Source of the DNA: Streptococcus anginosus
Lineage (GTDB): Bacteria > Bacillota > Bacilli > Lactobacillales > Streptococcaceae
Direction: 5' to 3'
Assembly (NCBI RefSeq): GCF_001697145.1
Contig: NZ_CP012719.1
Span: 654,501 to 718,500, forward strand
Length of the DNA stretch: 64,000 nt
Made by a program: the position numbers and the translations under genes. The first letter of the stretch is position 1. Each line of letters starts with the position of its first letter. Below are positions 9,666 to 21,738 of the stretch, piece after piece. The notes under the pieces were generated by a model. It saw only the letters and a list, made by a program, of their open reading frames with translations. It was not told the origin of the DNA and searched no databases.

Positions 9666-12062
9666 ATGAAACTAACAAAAGAGCAGTTTCTTCATGATTT
9701 TAAGGATATTTTGCATGAAGAACAATTGATTAAAGTAGAAGATGCCACTCCGGCAGAACTGTTTCAAACCTTAGCACGTACAATTCGCAAATACATCACT
9801 CCTATGTGGTTGGAGCGACGAAACAAATTAGTAGAAGACAAGCAAAAAATTGCTTATTACTTTTCGATTGAATTTCTACCTGGGCGGATGCTGGAAACTA
9901 ATTTGCTAAATCTTGGAATCCTCGATGTTGTCAAAGAAGGTTTTGACGAATTAGGTATTGATTTTACAGCTGTAAAACGGGCTGAACACGATATGGCATT
10001 AGGGAATGGCGGTCTTGGTCGCCTTGCAGCAGCTTTTATGGATTCGCTTGCAACTACAGGCTATCCGGGATTTGGTAATGGAATCCGCTATCGCTACGGA
10101 CTTTTCAAACAAAAAATTGTGGACGGTTACCAAGTCGAGTTGCCTGATAATTGGTTTGGTAGTCTAGGAAACGTCTGGGAAACGCGGAAAGATCACGATG
10201 TTGTAGATGTCAAAATTTTTGGGAATGTCTATCTTCAAGCCAACAAGGAAGGTCGGATCGTTCCTGTTTATGAAAATTCACAAACTCTTCGTGCAGTACC
10301 TTACGACGTGCCACAAATTGGTTTTGAAAATGATACTGTCAACAATCTTCGTTTATGGGATGTTGAAATTCCTGAAGAATATGAACTAGAATATCCAACG
10401 ATTGAAGCACGCCGCAAAGTGCAAGATATTACGGCTATTTTGTATCCAGATGATTCAAGTTACGAAGGAAAAGAACTGCGCTTGATTCAAGAATATTTCA
10501 TGACTAGTGCGGGTTTGCAGACGATTATCAAATCTTATCGGAAACAAGGCCTGCCTTTAGAGCAAATTCCTGAAAAGGTATCGGTCCATATCAACGATAC
10601 CCATCCAGCGGTTGCACCAGCAGAATTTATGCGGCTTTTACTTGATGACTGCGGTCTTGAATGGGCGGACGCCTGGAATGCAACAGTGAAGACGATGAGT
10701 TATACCAATCACACCATTCTTTCGGAAGCTTTGGAAAAATGGGACGCGGAACTCTTTAAAAATGTTCTTCCTCGTGTTTACCAAATCATTCTTGAAATTG
10801 ACAATCGCTATGTTTCTGATATGGCTGCACGCGGTATTGATCCGCAAGTGATTGAAAATACTCGGATTGTCAAAGATAATCAAGTCCACATGGCGCATCT
10901 TGCGATTATTGGTGGGCATTCGGTCAATGGAGTGGCAAAACTTCACACAGAGTTGCTCAAAGAAGATACGTTGCGTGACTTTTATGCTATTTATCCTGAA
11001 AAATTCAATAATAAAACGAATGGCATCATTCAACGTCGCTGGTTGCAAATTGCAGATGAACCATTGTCAAATGAAATTGATCGTTTAATTGGTAAGGGCT
11101 GGCGGACGGATATTCATGAACTTCGCAGACTTTTAGACTACAAAGATGATCGGCAAGTTTTGAGTGAATTTTATAATGTCAAGCAAGAAGCCAAGGCGCG
11201 CTTAGCAGTTTTCATCAAAGAATCTACAGGAGTGGAAGTGTCAACGGAAGCTATCTTTGATGTACAAGTGAAACGGCTTCATGCTTATAAGCGTCAATTG
11301 CTCAATTTGCTCCATATTCTTAAACTATATTGGGATTTAAAAGACAATCCTAATAAAGATATGGTGCCACGTGTCTTCATTTTTGGTGCCAAGGCAGCGC
11401 CGGGTTATCATTTTGCCAAATCTGTTATCAAATTGATCAACGAAGTGGCAAATCTTGTCAATAATGATGAGAGTCTACAAGGCAAGCTAAAGGTTGTTTT
11501 CCTTGAAAATTATCGGGTCAGCTTGGCTGAACTCATCATTCCTGCTGCAGATGTGTCAGAGCAAATCTCGCTTGCTTCTAAGGAGGCTTCCGGCACATCT
11601 AATATGAAATTCATGATGACAGGTGCCATTACTCTGGCAACTCTTGATGGAGCCAATATTGAAATCAAAGATGAAGTCGGAGATGACAATATTGTAATTT
11701 TCGGTATGGACAAAGACGAAGTCTATGACCATTATGCCCGTCATGATTACTACTCACGTGGTGTTTATGAAAGCAATCCTGTGGTTCGCCGTGTGGTGGA
11801 TAGCTTTGTGGACGGAACTATTCCAAATGTCCGAAATGAAGGTTCTGAGATTTATGAAGCTTTGATTACGCACAATGACGAATACTTCCTTCTGGAAGAT
11901 TTTGCTTCGTACGTAGCGGCTCAAGAAAAGATTGATCAACTCTATCGTGACAAAGGGAAATGGGCGCGTATGAGCCTTATTAATATCGCAACATCTGATA
12001 AATTCACATCAGATGATACGATTGAACAATACGCCAAAGAAATTTGGAACCTAAAAAAGTAA
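9666..12062 (+). CDS. glgP: Glycogen/maltodextrin phosphorylase
   Basis: 798 residues, GT35 family. Conserved blocks include GNGGLGRLAAAFMDS (about 113-127), VHINDTHPA, VFLENYRVS, and the pyridoxal-phosphate site EASGTSNMKFMMTGA with the Schiff-base Lys near residue 647. It releases glucose-1-phosphate from alpha-1,4-glucan ends, so the operon codes for both synthesis and breakdown of the store. The AAAGGAG ribosome site is about 14 nt from the ATG, somewhat long. A terminator follows at once. Confidence 0.96.
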   Translation: MKLTKEQFLHDFKDILHEEQLIKVEDATPAELFQTLARTIRKYITPMWLERRNKLVEDKQKIAYYFSIEFLPGRMLETNLLNLGILDVVKEGFDELGIDFTAVKRAEHDMALGNGGLGRLAAAFMDSLATTGYPGFGNGIRYRYGLFKQKIVDGYQVELPDNWFGSLGNVWETRKDHDVVDVKIFGNVYLQANKEGRIVPVYENSQTLRAVPYDVPQIGFENDTVNNLRLWDVEIPEEYELEYPTIEARRKVQDITAILYPDDSSYEGKELRLIQEYFMTSAGLQTIIKSYRKQGLPLEQIPEKVSVHINDTHPAVAPAEFMRLLLDDCGLEWADAWNATVKTMSYTNHTILSEALEKWDAELFKNVLPRVYQIILEIDNRYVSDMAARGIDPQVIENTRIVKDNQVHMAHLAIIGGHSVNGVAKLHTELLKEDTLRDFYAIYPEKFNNKTNGIIQRRWLQIADEPLSNEIDRLIGKGWRTDIHELRRLLDYKDDRQVLSEFYNVKQEAKARLAVFIKESTGVEVSTEAIFDVQVKRLHAYKRQLLNLLHILKLYWDLKDNPNKDMVPRVFIFGAKAAPGYHFAKSVIKLINEVANLVNNDESLQGKLKVVFLENYRVSLAELIIPAADVSEQISLASKEASGTSNMKFMMTGAITLATLDGANIEIKDEVGDDNIVIFGMDKDEVYDHYARHDYYSRGVYESNPVVRRVVDSFVDGTIPNVRNEGSEIYEALITHNDEYFLLEDFASYVAAQEKIDQLYRDKGKWARMSLINIATSDKFTSDDTIEQYAKEIWNLKK

Positions 12063-12068
12063 TAAGCT

Positions 12069-12098
12069 AGGGGCTGGGACTTATCCAGCCTCTTTGTT
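12069..12098 (+). terminator. Terminator of the glg operon
   Basis: AGGGGCTGG (12069-12077) pairs with CCAGCCTCT (12085-12093) with one G-U pair and a 7-nt loop, followed by TTTGTT. It lies 7 bp after the glgP stop. Confidence 0.75.
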
Positions 12099-12328
12099 GA
12101 AAAAGTGAATTGTAGTTTTTGTCTATATTTAATCGATAAAGATTACCTATAATATACATATATAGGAAAAAATTCGATAATTGGAAATAGCTATTTCTAC
12201 ATCAACAAACTGATAGTGGGATCAAGTTCGTTTTACTACTATTCTACAACCACAATTGTTGCAGGATAGCCTACTTTTTTGGAAATTGAAAGAAATCCGT
12301 ATAAAACGTTTCCAAAAGACAAAAACAT
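12099..12328. other. Intergenic region between glgP and the atp promoter
   Basis: AT-rich, no coding sequence seen. It contains a perfect 14-bp palindrome GAAATAGCTATTTC (12184-12197) and an imperfect hairpin around 12240-12264. Neither can be tied to a regulator. Confidence 0.5.
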
Positions 12329-12357
12329 TTGACAAAAAGAATTTTTAGGACTAAACT
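12329..12357 (+). promoter_or_regulatory. Promoter of the ATP synthase operon
   Basis: Consensus TTGACA (12329-12334), 17-bp spacer, TAAACT (12352-12357). Predicted start near 12364; the atpE ATG follows 30 nt later behind AAAGGAG. Confidence 0.85.
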
Positions 12358-12393
12358 AAGTAAGTAAATTTTAAACATAAAGGAGAATTCATC

Positions 12394-12594
12394 ATGAATT
12401 TAACATTTTTTGGATTATGTCTTGCCTGTATGGGTGTTTCACTCGCTGAAGGGTTTTTAATGGCAAATCTATTTAAATCAGCATCACGTCAGCCAGAAAT
12501 CATTGGTCAGTTGAGAACACTTATGATCATGGGGATTGCCTTTATCGAAGGTACTTTCTTCGTAACACTTGCGATGTCATTCATCATTAAATAA
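12394..12594 (+). CDS. atpE: F1Fo ATP synthase subunit c
   Basis: 66 residues forming a two-helix hairpin; the proton-binding carboxylate is Glu52 in [10 protein letters not shown], and the polar loop is KSASRQPE. Subunit c forms the rotating membrane ring of the H+-translocating ATPase. In streptococci the enzyme mainly pumps protons out to maintain internal pH. First gene of atpEBFHAGDC. Confidence 0.96.
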   Translation: MNLTFFGLCLACMGVSLAEGFLMANLFKSASRQPEIIGQLRTLMIMGIAFIEGTFFVTLAMSFIIK

Positions 12595-12633
12595 GAAAAG
12601 AAAGTTATCCTTTAGAAAAGGGGGTGGAGTTCG

Positions 12634-13347
12634 TTGGAAGAAAGTGTAAATCCAACTATCACTTTAGGTCCTGTGACCTTTGATTTGACTCTACTTGCTA
12701 TGTCTCTTCTAACCGTACTTATCGTATTTGCTTTCGTCTATTGGGCTAGTCGGAAAATGACGCTGAAGCCTTCTGGTAAGCAAAACGTCTTAGAATACCT
12801 CTATGATTTTGTCATTGGCTTTACAAAGGGCAATATTGGCGATAAGTATATGAAGAATTACTCTCTATTTATCTTTTCCTTATTCCTTTTCGTTGCAGTA
12901 GCTAATAACCTTGGCTTGATGGCAAAAGTGCAGACAACCAAGGGATATAACTTGTGGACATCTCCAACAGCTAATCTTGCATTTGACCTAGGATTTTCAT
13001 TCTTGATTACCTTGATTTGTCACATTGAAGGGATTCGCCGACGTGGGGTGAAAGCGTATCTCAAAGCTTTTGCGACACCTGCTGGAATGACACCGATGAA
13101 TATTTTGGAAGAATTCACCAATTTTGCTTCTTTGGCTTTGCGGATCTATGGTAATATCTATGCAGGGGAAGTTCTGTCTGGCTTGTTATTAACTTTGTCA
13201 CAACAAGCTGCTGCTTGGTATCCAATAGCATTTGTCTTGAATCTTGTTTGGACAGCTTTTTCAGTCTTTATTTCATGTATTCAAGCCTATGTATTTACCA
13301 TGTTGACATCTATGTATCTAGGTAAGAAAATTAATGGTGAGGAATAG
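12634..13347 (+). CDS. atpB: F1Fo ATP synthase subunit a
   Basis: 237 residues, multi-pass membrane protein. The conserved Arg of the proton channel is in [13 protein letters not shown] near residue 170. The start is a TTG at 12634 behind a strong GGGGTGGAG; the next Met would remove the N-terminal region shared with relatives. It forms the stator half-channels against the c ring. Confidence 0.95.
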   Translation: MEESVNPTITLGPVTFDLTLLAMSLLTVLIVFAFVYWASRKMTLKPSGKQNVLEYLYDFVIGFTKGNIGDKYMKNYSLFIFSLFLFVAVANNLGLMAKVQTTKGYNLWTSPTANLAFDLGFSFLITLICHIEGIRRRGVKAYLKAFATPAGMTPMNILEEFTNFASLALRIYGNIYAGEVLSGLLLTLSQQAAAWYPIAFVLNLVWTAFSVFISCIQAYVFTMLTSMYLGKKINGEE

Positions 13348-13361
13348 AAGGGAGAAAAGAG

Positions 13362-13856
13362 ATGAATATTACTTTAGGTAGTCTTATTGGGGATTTTATC
13401 CTTGTAGCAGGCTCATTTCTTCTGTTAATCGTTTTAATTAAGAAATTTGCCTGGGATAATATTACAAGTACTTTTGAGCAACGTGCCAAAAAGATTTCGG
13501 ATGATATTGATGGCGCAGAATCTGCTCGTCAAAAAGCAGAAGATTTGGCTCAAAAGAGAGAAACAGAATTAGCAGGTAGTCGTCAAGAAGCGACAACAAT
13601 TATTGAAAATGCCAAGGAAACTGCCGAGAAAAACAAGGCAGGAATCTTGGCAGATGCAGCTGATGAAGCTGGACGTTTAAAAGAAAAGGCTAATCAAGAA
13701 ATCGCTCAAACCAAAGCAGAAGCCATGAACAGTATCAAAGGTGATGTAGCCGATTTGACTGTAAATCTTGCTAGCAAAATTTTAGGTCAAAAATTGGATC
13801 AAGAAGCTCACAAAGAGCTCATTGACCGCTATATTGACAAGCTAGGAGATGCTTAA
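13362..13856 (+). CDS. atpF: F1Fo ATP synthase subunit b
   Basis: 164 residues: one N-terminal membrane helix (about 7-26) followed by a long charged helix rich in Ala, Glu and Lys that forms the peripheral stalk. The C-terminus ([15 protein letters not shown]) binds delta. Its stop overlaps the atpH start by one base. Confidence 0.95.
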   Translation: MNITLGSLIGDFILVAGSFLLLIVLIKKFAWDNITSTFEQRAKKISDDIDGAESARQKAEDLAQKRETELAGSRQEATTIIENAKETAEKNKAGILADAADEAGRLKEKANQEIAQTKAEAMNSIKGDVADLTVNLASKILGQKLDQEAHKELIDRYIDKLGDA

Positions 13857-14392
13857 TGGACAAAAAAAGATATGCGGTAATTGAAAAATATACCACACCT
13901 TTTGTCCAACTCGTGATTGAAAAAGGTCAGCAAAAAGATGTTTTTGAAAAACTTCAACAAATCAAAGACATTTTTGACAATACACATTTAGCTGCTTTTT
14001 TGTCACATATTGGTGTTGATGATACAGAAAAAGAAAGAAGCCTTCGCTATTTTCAAGGATCTGATTCATCCTTGATTGACAATTTCATTGAAGTTATTAT
14101 TCATAATCATCGTGAAGATCTTTTTTATGATATTTTAGTAGAAAGTCTTCACCAGCTTGAAGAGATTAGTAATGAATTTGAAGTGACAATCAAATCAGTT
14201 CAAGGTTTATCGGAGGAGCAAAAATCTAAAATTATTCCGATTATTGAGCGAAAATTTGGATTGCAGGTCCGTTCTTTAAAAGAAGAACTGGATGCAAGCC
14301 TCATTGGTGGCTTTATCATCACAGCTAATAATAAGACAATTGATGCAAGTATTAAACGTCAATTACAAACAGTAAAAGAAAATTTGAAATAG
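13856..14392 (+). CDS. atpH: F1Fo ATP synthase subunit delta
   Basis: 178 residues of the OSCP/delta family. Typical features are the helical N-terminal domain and the C-terminal segment KSKIIPIIERKFGLQV..DASLIGGFIITANNKTIDAS. It connects the peripheral stalk to the F1 head. ATG overlaps the atpF stop. Confidence 0.95.
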   Translation: MDKKRYAVIEKYTTPFVQLVIEKGQQKDVFEKLQQIKDIFDNTHLAAFLSHIGVDDTEKERSLRYFQGSDSSLIDNFIEVIIHNHREDLFYDILVESLHQLEEISNEFEVTIKSVQGLSEEQKSKIIPIIERKFGLQVRSLKEELDASLIGGFIITANNKTIDASIKRQLQTVKENLK

Positions 14393-14404
14393 AAAGTGGT
14401 GTGA

Positions 14405-15913
<1,509 letters not shown>

Positions 15914-15928
15914 GAATAGAGGTGTCAG

Positions 15929-18248
<2,320 letters not shown>

Positions 18249-18258
18249 GAGGTGACCT

Positions 18259-18678
18259 ATGGCTCAAATGACAGTACAAATCGTGACACCTGATGGTCTA
18301 GTTTTTGACCACCATGCAACGTTTGTTTCCGTTAAAACTCTTGATGGAGAAATGGGGATTTTACCGCATCATGAAAATATGATTGCTGTTTTGGCTGTCG
18401 ATGAGGTCAAAGTGAAGCGGATTGATGATGAAGATCATGTCAATTGGATTGCTGTGAATGGTGGAATTGTCGAAGTAGCTGATAATGTAATCACCATTGT
18501 TGCAGACTCTGCCGAACGTGCTCGCGATATTGACATCAGTCGTGCTGAAAGAGCAAAATTACGTGCTGAACGTGCTATTGAAGAAGCACATGAAAAGCAT
18601 TTGATTGACCAAGAACGTCGTGCCAGAATCGCTCTTCAACGTGCCATTAACCGAATTAACGTTGGAACAAGATTATAA
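18259..18678 (+). CDS. atpC: F1Fo ATP synthase subunit epsilon
   Basis: 139 residues: N-terminal beta sandwich ([23 protein letters not shown]) and a C-terminal two-helix arm rich in Arg and Ala. It regulates rotation and couples gamma to the c ring. It is the last gene of the operon and is followed immediately by a strong terminator. Confidence 0.95.
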   Translation: MAQMTVQIVTPDGLVFDHHATFVSVKTLDGEMGILPHHENMIAVLAVDEVKVKRIDDEDHVNWIAVNGGIVEVADNVITIVADSAERARDIDISRAERAKLRAERAIEEAHEKHLIDQERRARIALQRAINRINVGTRL

Positions 18679-18712
18679 AAAAGGCCAATTGGCCAATTGG
18701 CCTTTTTTATAA
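18675..18712. terminator. Terminator of the atp operon
   Basis: A near-perfect palindrome AAAAAAGGCCAATTGG/CCAATTGGCCTTTTTT with flanking AT arms. The A and T tracts on both sides let it work in both directions. It overlaps the atpC stop codon. Confidence 0.9.
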
Positions 18713-18751
18713 TGGCTTTTTTGTTATCGGTACATGATTCGTGTCCGATAG

Positions 18752-18780
18752 TTTGCTCTCATCTATTTTTTTGGTATAAT
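18752..18780 (+). promoter_or_regulatory. Promoter upstream of DUF1146/murA
   Basis: TTTGCT (18752-18757), 17-bp spacer, TATAAT (18775-18780) with an extended -10 TGG. The predicted start is 6-7 nt downstream, at or next to the A of the DUF1146 ATG. Confidence 0.7.
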
Positions 18781-18786
18781 GGGAAT

Positions 18787-19017
18787 ATGATTCAGTTAAT
18801 TTTTACGCTTAGTAGCCATATGATCTTTATTTTTCTTTCATTTCACTTACTTTCTACTGTTGTGAATTGGGAAAAACTATTGAAAGTGAATGCTGACAAT
18901 GCTTTTAGAATTCGTTTTTTGATTTTATTGCTTAGTATTGCATTAGGCTTTTTGCTCAGCTCTTTCTTCCTCAGTCTCTATACATTAGGACGTGATGTGT
19001 TTAATAGCAATTTATAA
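18787..19017 (+). CDS. DUF1146 family small membrane protein
   Basis: 76 residues from ATG 18787 (MIQLIFTLSSHMIFIFL) with two hydrophobic helices (about 1-22 and 44-68). It matches the DUF1146/YwzB family, found next to atp and murA genes in Firmicutes; its function is not known. The frame is open upstream to 18697 but that part lies in the atp terminator. No ribosome site precedes the ATG and the promoter places the RNA start at it, so the mRNA may be leaderless. murA follows after 38 bp with no separate promoter seen. Confidence 0.8.
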   Translation: MIQLIFTLSSHMIFIFLSFHLLSTVVNWEKLLKVNADNAFRIRFLILLLSIALGFLLSSFFLSLYTLGRDVFNSNL

Positions 19018-19055
19018 GATGAGAAAAGTAATAAAATAAGTGTTTTGGAGAAAAT

Positions 19056-20336
19056 ATGGATAAAATTATTATACAAGGCAGTTCGAATCCATTAGTTGGT
19101 TCGGTTAAAATTGAAGGTGCCAAAAATGCTGTTTTGCCTTTGCTTGCAGCAACTATTCTAGCGACGACAGGGAAAACAACTCTAACCAATGTTCCGGTTC
19201 TATCAGATGTGTTTACGATGAACAATGTGGTTCGTGGATTGAATACAAAAGTGACTTTTGAGCAAGAAGAAAACCGGATTACGGTGGATGCTACACAGCC
19301 GTTGAGTGAAGAAGCGCCTTATAAATATGTGAGTAAAATGCGTGCTTCAATTGTTGTATTAGGACCTATTTTGGCGCGTAATGGTCACGCAAAAGTTTCC
19401 ATGCCGGGTGGCTGTACGATTGGAAGCCGTCCTATTGACCTTCATTTGAAAGGTTTAGAGGCAATGGGAGCAGAAATTAAGCAGACGGCTGGATTTATCG
19501 AAGCAAAAGCTGACCAATTGCATGGAGCTCATATCTATATGGACTTTCCAAGTGTAGGGGCGACACAAAACATTATGATGGCAGCAACGTTAGCAGACGG
19601 TGTGACCGTTATTGAAAATGCAGCTCGGGAGCCTGAAATTGTGGATTTAGCTGTTTTGTTAAACAAAATGGGGGCTAAAGTCCGTGGAGCAGGTACGGAA
19701 ACATTAACCATTACTGGGGTTAAGGAATTGTCTGGGACAAGTCATAGCGTGGTGCAAGATCGTATCGAAGCTGGAACTTTTATGGTAGCAGCTGCTATGA
19801 CAGGTGGCAATGTTCTTGTGCAAGATGCTATCTGGGAGCATAATCGTCCCCTCATTGCGAAACTGATGGAAATGGGTGTGTCTGTTACCGAAGAGGACGA
19901 AGGAATTCGGATTTGTTCGGATTTATCCAAGTTAAAAGCGGTCAATGTGAAGACTCTTCCGCATCCAGGTTTCCCGACAGATATGCAGGCGCAATTTACA
20001 GCTTTGATGACGGTTGCCAAGGGTGAGTCTACCATGATTGAGACTGTTTTTGAGAATCGTTTTCAACATCTGGAAGAAATGCGTCGGATGGGTTTACATT
20101 CAGAAATTATGCGGGACACAGCTCGTATCGTTGGTGGTCAAGCCTTGCAAGGGGCAGAGGTGATGTCAACAGACTTGCGTGCGAGTGCCGCGCTGATTTT
20201 AACAGGCTTGGTTGCAGAAGGTGAAACAAAAGTAGGACAACTAACTCATTTGGACAGAGGATATTATCAGTTCCATAAAAAGTTGGCTAACTTAGGTGCT
20301 TCTATTAAGCGAGTGAAGGAAGAAGACGATGAATAA
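19056..20336 (+). CDS. murA: UDP-N-acetylglucosamine 1-carboxyvinyltransferase
   Basis: 426 residues. [17 protein letters not shown] near the N-terminus and the loop [16 protein letters not shown] with catalytic Cys120 identify MurA. It transfers enolpyruvate to UDP-GlcNAc, the first committed step of peptidoglycan synthesis, and is the fosfomycin target (Cys form, therefore expected sensitive). Streptococci carry two MurA paralogues; this locus next to atp/epuA/endA holds the one usually called murA or murA1. epuA overlaps its end by 8 nt. Confidence 0.96.
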   Translation: MDKIIIQGSSNPLVGSVKIEGAKNAVLPLLAATILATTGKTTLTNVPVLSDVFTMNNVVRGLNTKVTFEQEENRITVDATQPLSEEAPYKYVSKMRASIVVLGPILARNGHAKVSMPGGCTIGSRPIDLHLKGLEAMGAEIKQTAGFIEAKADQLHGAHIYMDFPSVGATQNIMMAATLADGVTVIENAAREPEIVDLAVLLNKMGAKVRGAGTETLTITGVKELSGTSHSVVQDRIEAGTFMVAAAMTGGNVLVQDAIWEHNRPLIAKLMEMGVSVTEEDEGIRICSDLSKLKAVNVKTLPHPGFPTDMQAQFTALMTVAKGESTMIETVFENRFQHLEEMRRMGLHSEIMRDTARIVGGQALQGAEVMSTDLRASAALILTGLVAEGETKVGQLTHLDRGYYQFHKKLANLGASIKRVKEEDDE

Positions 20337-20505
20337 TGATTTGAAATATGTTGGAAAACAAGTCGGAATTGTTCTGATAGTCTTATTGTTGGGTTTGATT
20401 TTGTTTGCACTCGGTTTAGTTGTTGGTTATGGTGGAAAAAATCCATGGGCTATTTTATCGCCAGATAAGTGGCAGGAGATTATCAGCAAATTCACAGGAC
20501 AATAG
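20329..20505 (+). CDS. epuA: EpuA family small membrane protein
   Basis: 58 residues ([13 protein letters not shown]...SKFTGQ), with one transmembrane helix (about 12-34) followed by [17 protein letters not shown], the hallmark of the EpuA family. Some databases label the family DNA-directed RNA polymerase subunit beta-like, but no catalytic role is shown. It overlaps murA and precedes endA, the arrangement known in Streptococcus pneumoniae. Confidence 0.85.
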   Translation: MNNDLKYVGKQVGIVLIVLLLGLILFALGLVVGYGGKNPWAILSPDKWQEIISKFTGQ

Positions 20506-20519
20506 ACAATAATATTGAT

Positions 20520-20582
20520 AGGAAAAAGGGAGTGAGACAGAGGTCGTGATTTCGTAGAAATTGGCTTTGAGTCCCGCTTCCT
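20520..20582. repeat. Imperfect inverted repeat between epuA and endA
   Basis: AGGAA..GGGA arms (from 20520) can pair with TCCC..TTCCT (to 20582). The GGGAGTGAGACAG / GTCCC wording resembles the GTCCCACTCCC hairpin after endA, suggesting a family of streptococcal intergenic hairpins. It has no strong T-tract, so read-through into endA is likely. Confidence 0.35.
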
Positions 20583-20603
20583 ATTTATTTAAAAGGGGGA
20601 GAA

Positions 20604-21449
20604 ATGGCGAGAAAGAAATCCAATCAGAAAGTAGCACAAAGTGTAGCTGGTTTGGTTATAGCACTGGTTCTTGCGCTGGGAGGTTATTCTTTTAGCAATC
20701 ATCATGGTAGTACGAAGCCTTCTGACAGCACTGCTATTAATCGAAGTATTCGAACGAATCATGCAGCACCCAGTCAAGAATTAGCACAGAGTGTTTTGAC
20801 AGAGTCCGTTAAACGGCAACTCAAAGGAAAGATTGAATGGAATGGGGCAGGAGCCTTCACAATCAATGAAAATAAAACAACATTGGATGCTAAAGTTGCA
20901 AGCGTTCCTTATGCGGATAATAAGACTAAACTCGTCCGAGGTCAGACCGTTCCGACGGTTGCAAATGCTCTTTTATCCAAAACAACTCGCCAATATAGAA
21001 GTCGTGAAGAAACAGGAAATCGCTCCACGACTTGGACGCCTGCTGGTTGGCATCAAGTCAAGCATTTATCAGGTGAATACAACCATGCAGTTGACCGAGG
21101 ACATTTGTTGGGTTATGCTTTGATTGGTAACTTGAAAGGGTTTGATGCTTCGACCAGTAACCCGAAAAATATAGCTGTGCAAACAGCTTGGGCTAATCAA
21201 GCAAATACTAGTCATTCTACGGGTCAAAATTTCTATGAAACAAAGGTTCGCAAGGCACTAGACAAAAATAAACGAGTTCGGTATCGAGTGACTTTGATTT
21301 ATGCCAATGAACAGGATTTAGTGCCAGTTGGTTCGCATATTGAAGCTAAATCAAGCGATAGTAGCTTGGAAATGAATGTTTTTGTTCCCAACGTACAGAC
21401 AGGACTTCGGCTAAATTATCAAACAGGAGAAGTGACCGTTACCAACTAG
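20604..21449 (+). CDS. endA: DNA-entry nuclease (DNA/RNA non-specific endonuclease)
   Basis: 281 residues. An N-terminal hydrophobic segment (about 13-28) is a signal anchor; the nuclease domain has the DRGH motif with the general base His167 ([11 protein letters not shown]) and the Mg-binding Asn in the following helix. EndA degrades one strand of DNA during natural transformation and, in pathogenic relatives, also digests extracellular DNA. AGGGGGAG lies 4-5 nt before the ATG. It is transcribed after epuA and followed by the promoter of the next operon. Confidence 0.93.
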   Translation: MARKKSNQKVAQSVAGLVIALVLALGGYSFSNHHGSTKPSDSTAINRSIRTNHAAPSQELAQSVLTESVKRQLKGKIEWNGAGAFTINENKTTLDAKVASVPYADNKTKLVRGQTVPTVANALLSKTTRQYRSREETGNRSTTWTPAGWHQVKHLSGEYNHAVDRGHLLGYALIGNLKGFDASTSNPKNIAVQTAWANQANTSHSTGQNFYETKVRKALDKNKRVRYRVTLIYANEQDLVPVGSHIEAKSSDSSLEMNVFVPNVQTGLRLNYQTGEVTVTN

Positions 21450-21462
21450 ATTATTGCTAGCG

Positions 21463-21491
21463 TTGCATTTATATCATATTTTTGTTATACT
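21463..21491 (+). promoter_or_regulatory. Promoter of the ABC exporter operon
   Basis: TTGCAT (21463-21468), 17-bp spacer, TATACT (21486-21491). Predicted start near 21498, giving a leader of about 240 nt before the first ABC gene. Confidence 0.7.
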
Positions 21492-21501
21492 ATTGTTACA
21501 T

Positions 21502-21671
21502 GAGGTCGGACAAAAAGTATCTCAGCCTCTATCTAATTTAGTGATAAGCGAATGACGCAGTAGGTGATTGGACTCTTTATTCGCTTTTCAAGCTCGAAAG
21601 AGCACCTAATCACCCTCGCGGGGGTGGGACCACGAACTTAAATTTTTCAAGATAAGTTCTGTCCCACTCCC
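21502..21671. repeat. Intergenic repeat element, copy A
   Basis: The order of motifs here (GAGG...TCTCAGCCTC, then AAGCGAATGACGCAGTAGGTGATT, then AGCACCTAATCACC, then a final hairpin) is repeated in diverged form at 38944-39170 after galE. This suggests a mobile or formerly mobile intergenic repeat family. Confidence 0.4.
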
Positions 21672-21680
21672 ATTTTGTCT

Positions 21681-21703
21681 AAAAAGTACGTTGGTGCTTT
21701 TTT
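21681..21703 (+). terminator. Intrinsic terminator in the ABC exporter leader
   Basis: AAAAAGTAC (21681-21689) pairs with GTGCTTTTT (21694-21702) with one G-U pair and loop GTTG; the U-run extends to 21703. It lies between the promoter and the ATG at 21739. Confidence 0.6.
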
Positions 21704-21738
21704 ATTGTGGATTTGTTTTATGAGGAGAAAGGAGAAAC

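Larger units (their letters stand above)
21498..21738 (+). promoter_or_regulatory. Structured leader of the ABC exporter operon, candidate attenuator
   Basis: The leader contains a GAGG/CCTC hairpin (21502-21529); two stems that interleave and so exclude each other unless a pseudoknot forms, AAGCGAAT (21546-21553) with ATTCGCTT (21579-21586) and GGTGATT (21563-21569) with AATCACC (21608-21614); a long GGGTGGGAC/GTCCCACTCCC hairpin (about 21621-21671); and an intrinsic terminator (21681-21703) just before the gene. A 13-codon frame (MRSDKKYLSLYLI, ATG 21500) starts at the predicted 5' end. Attenuation of multidrug ABC exporter operons is known for pneumococcal patAB and Bacillus bmrCD; here it is inferred. 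Confidence 0.5.

Noticed and set aside
10638-11048. A 136-codon minus-strand frame inside glgP.
   Set aside because: Antisense shadow of a well-conserved phosphorylase gene, with no recognisable domain.
12301-12314. A cre-like sequence (ATAAAACGTTTCCA) upstream of the atp promoter.
   Set aside because: It fails at several conserved consensus positions and lies upstream of the -35; too weak to claim.
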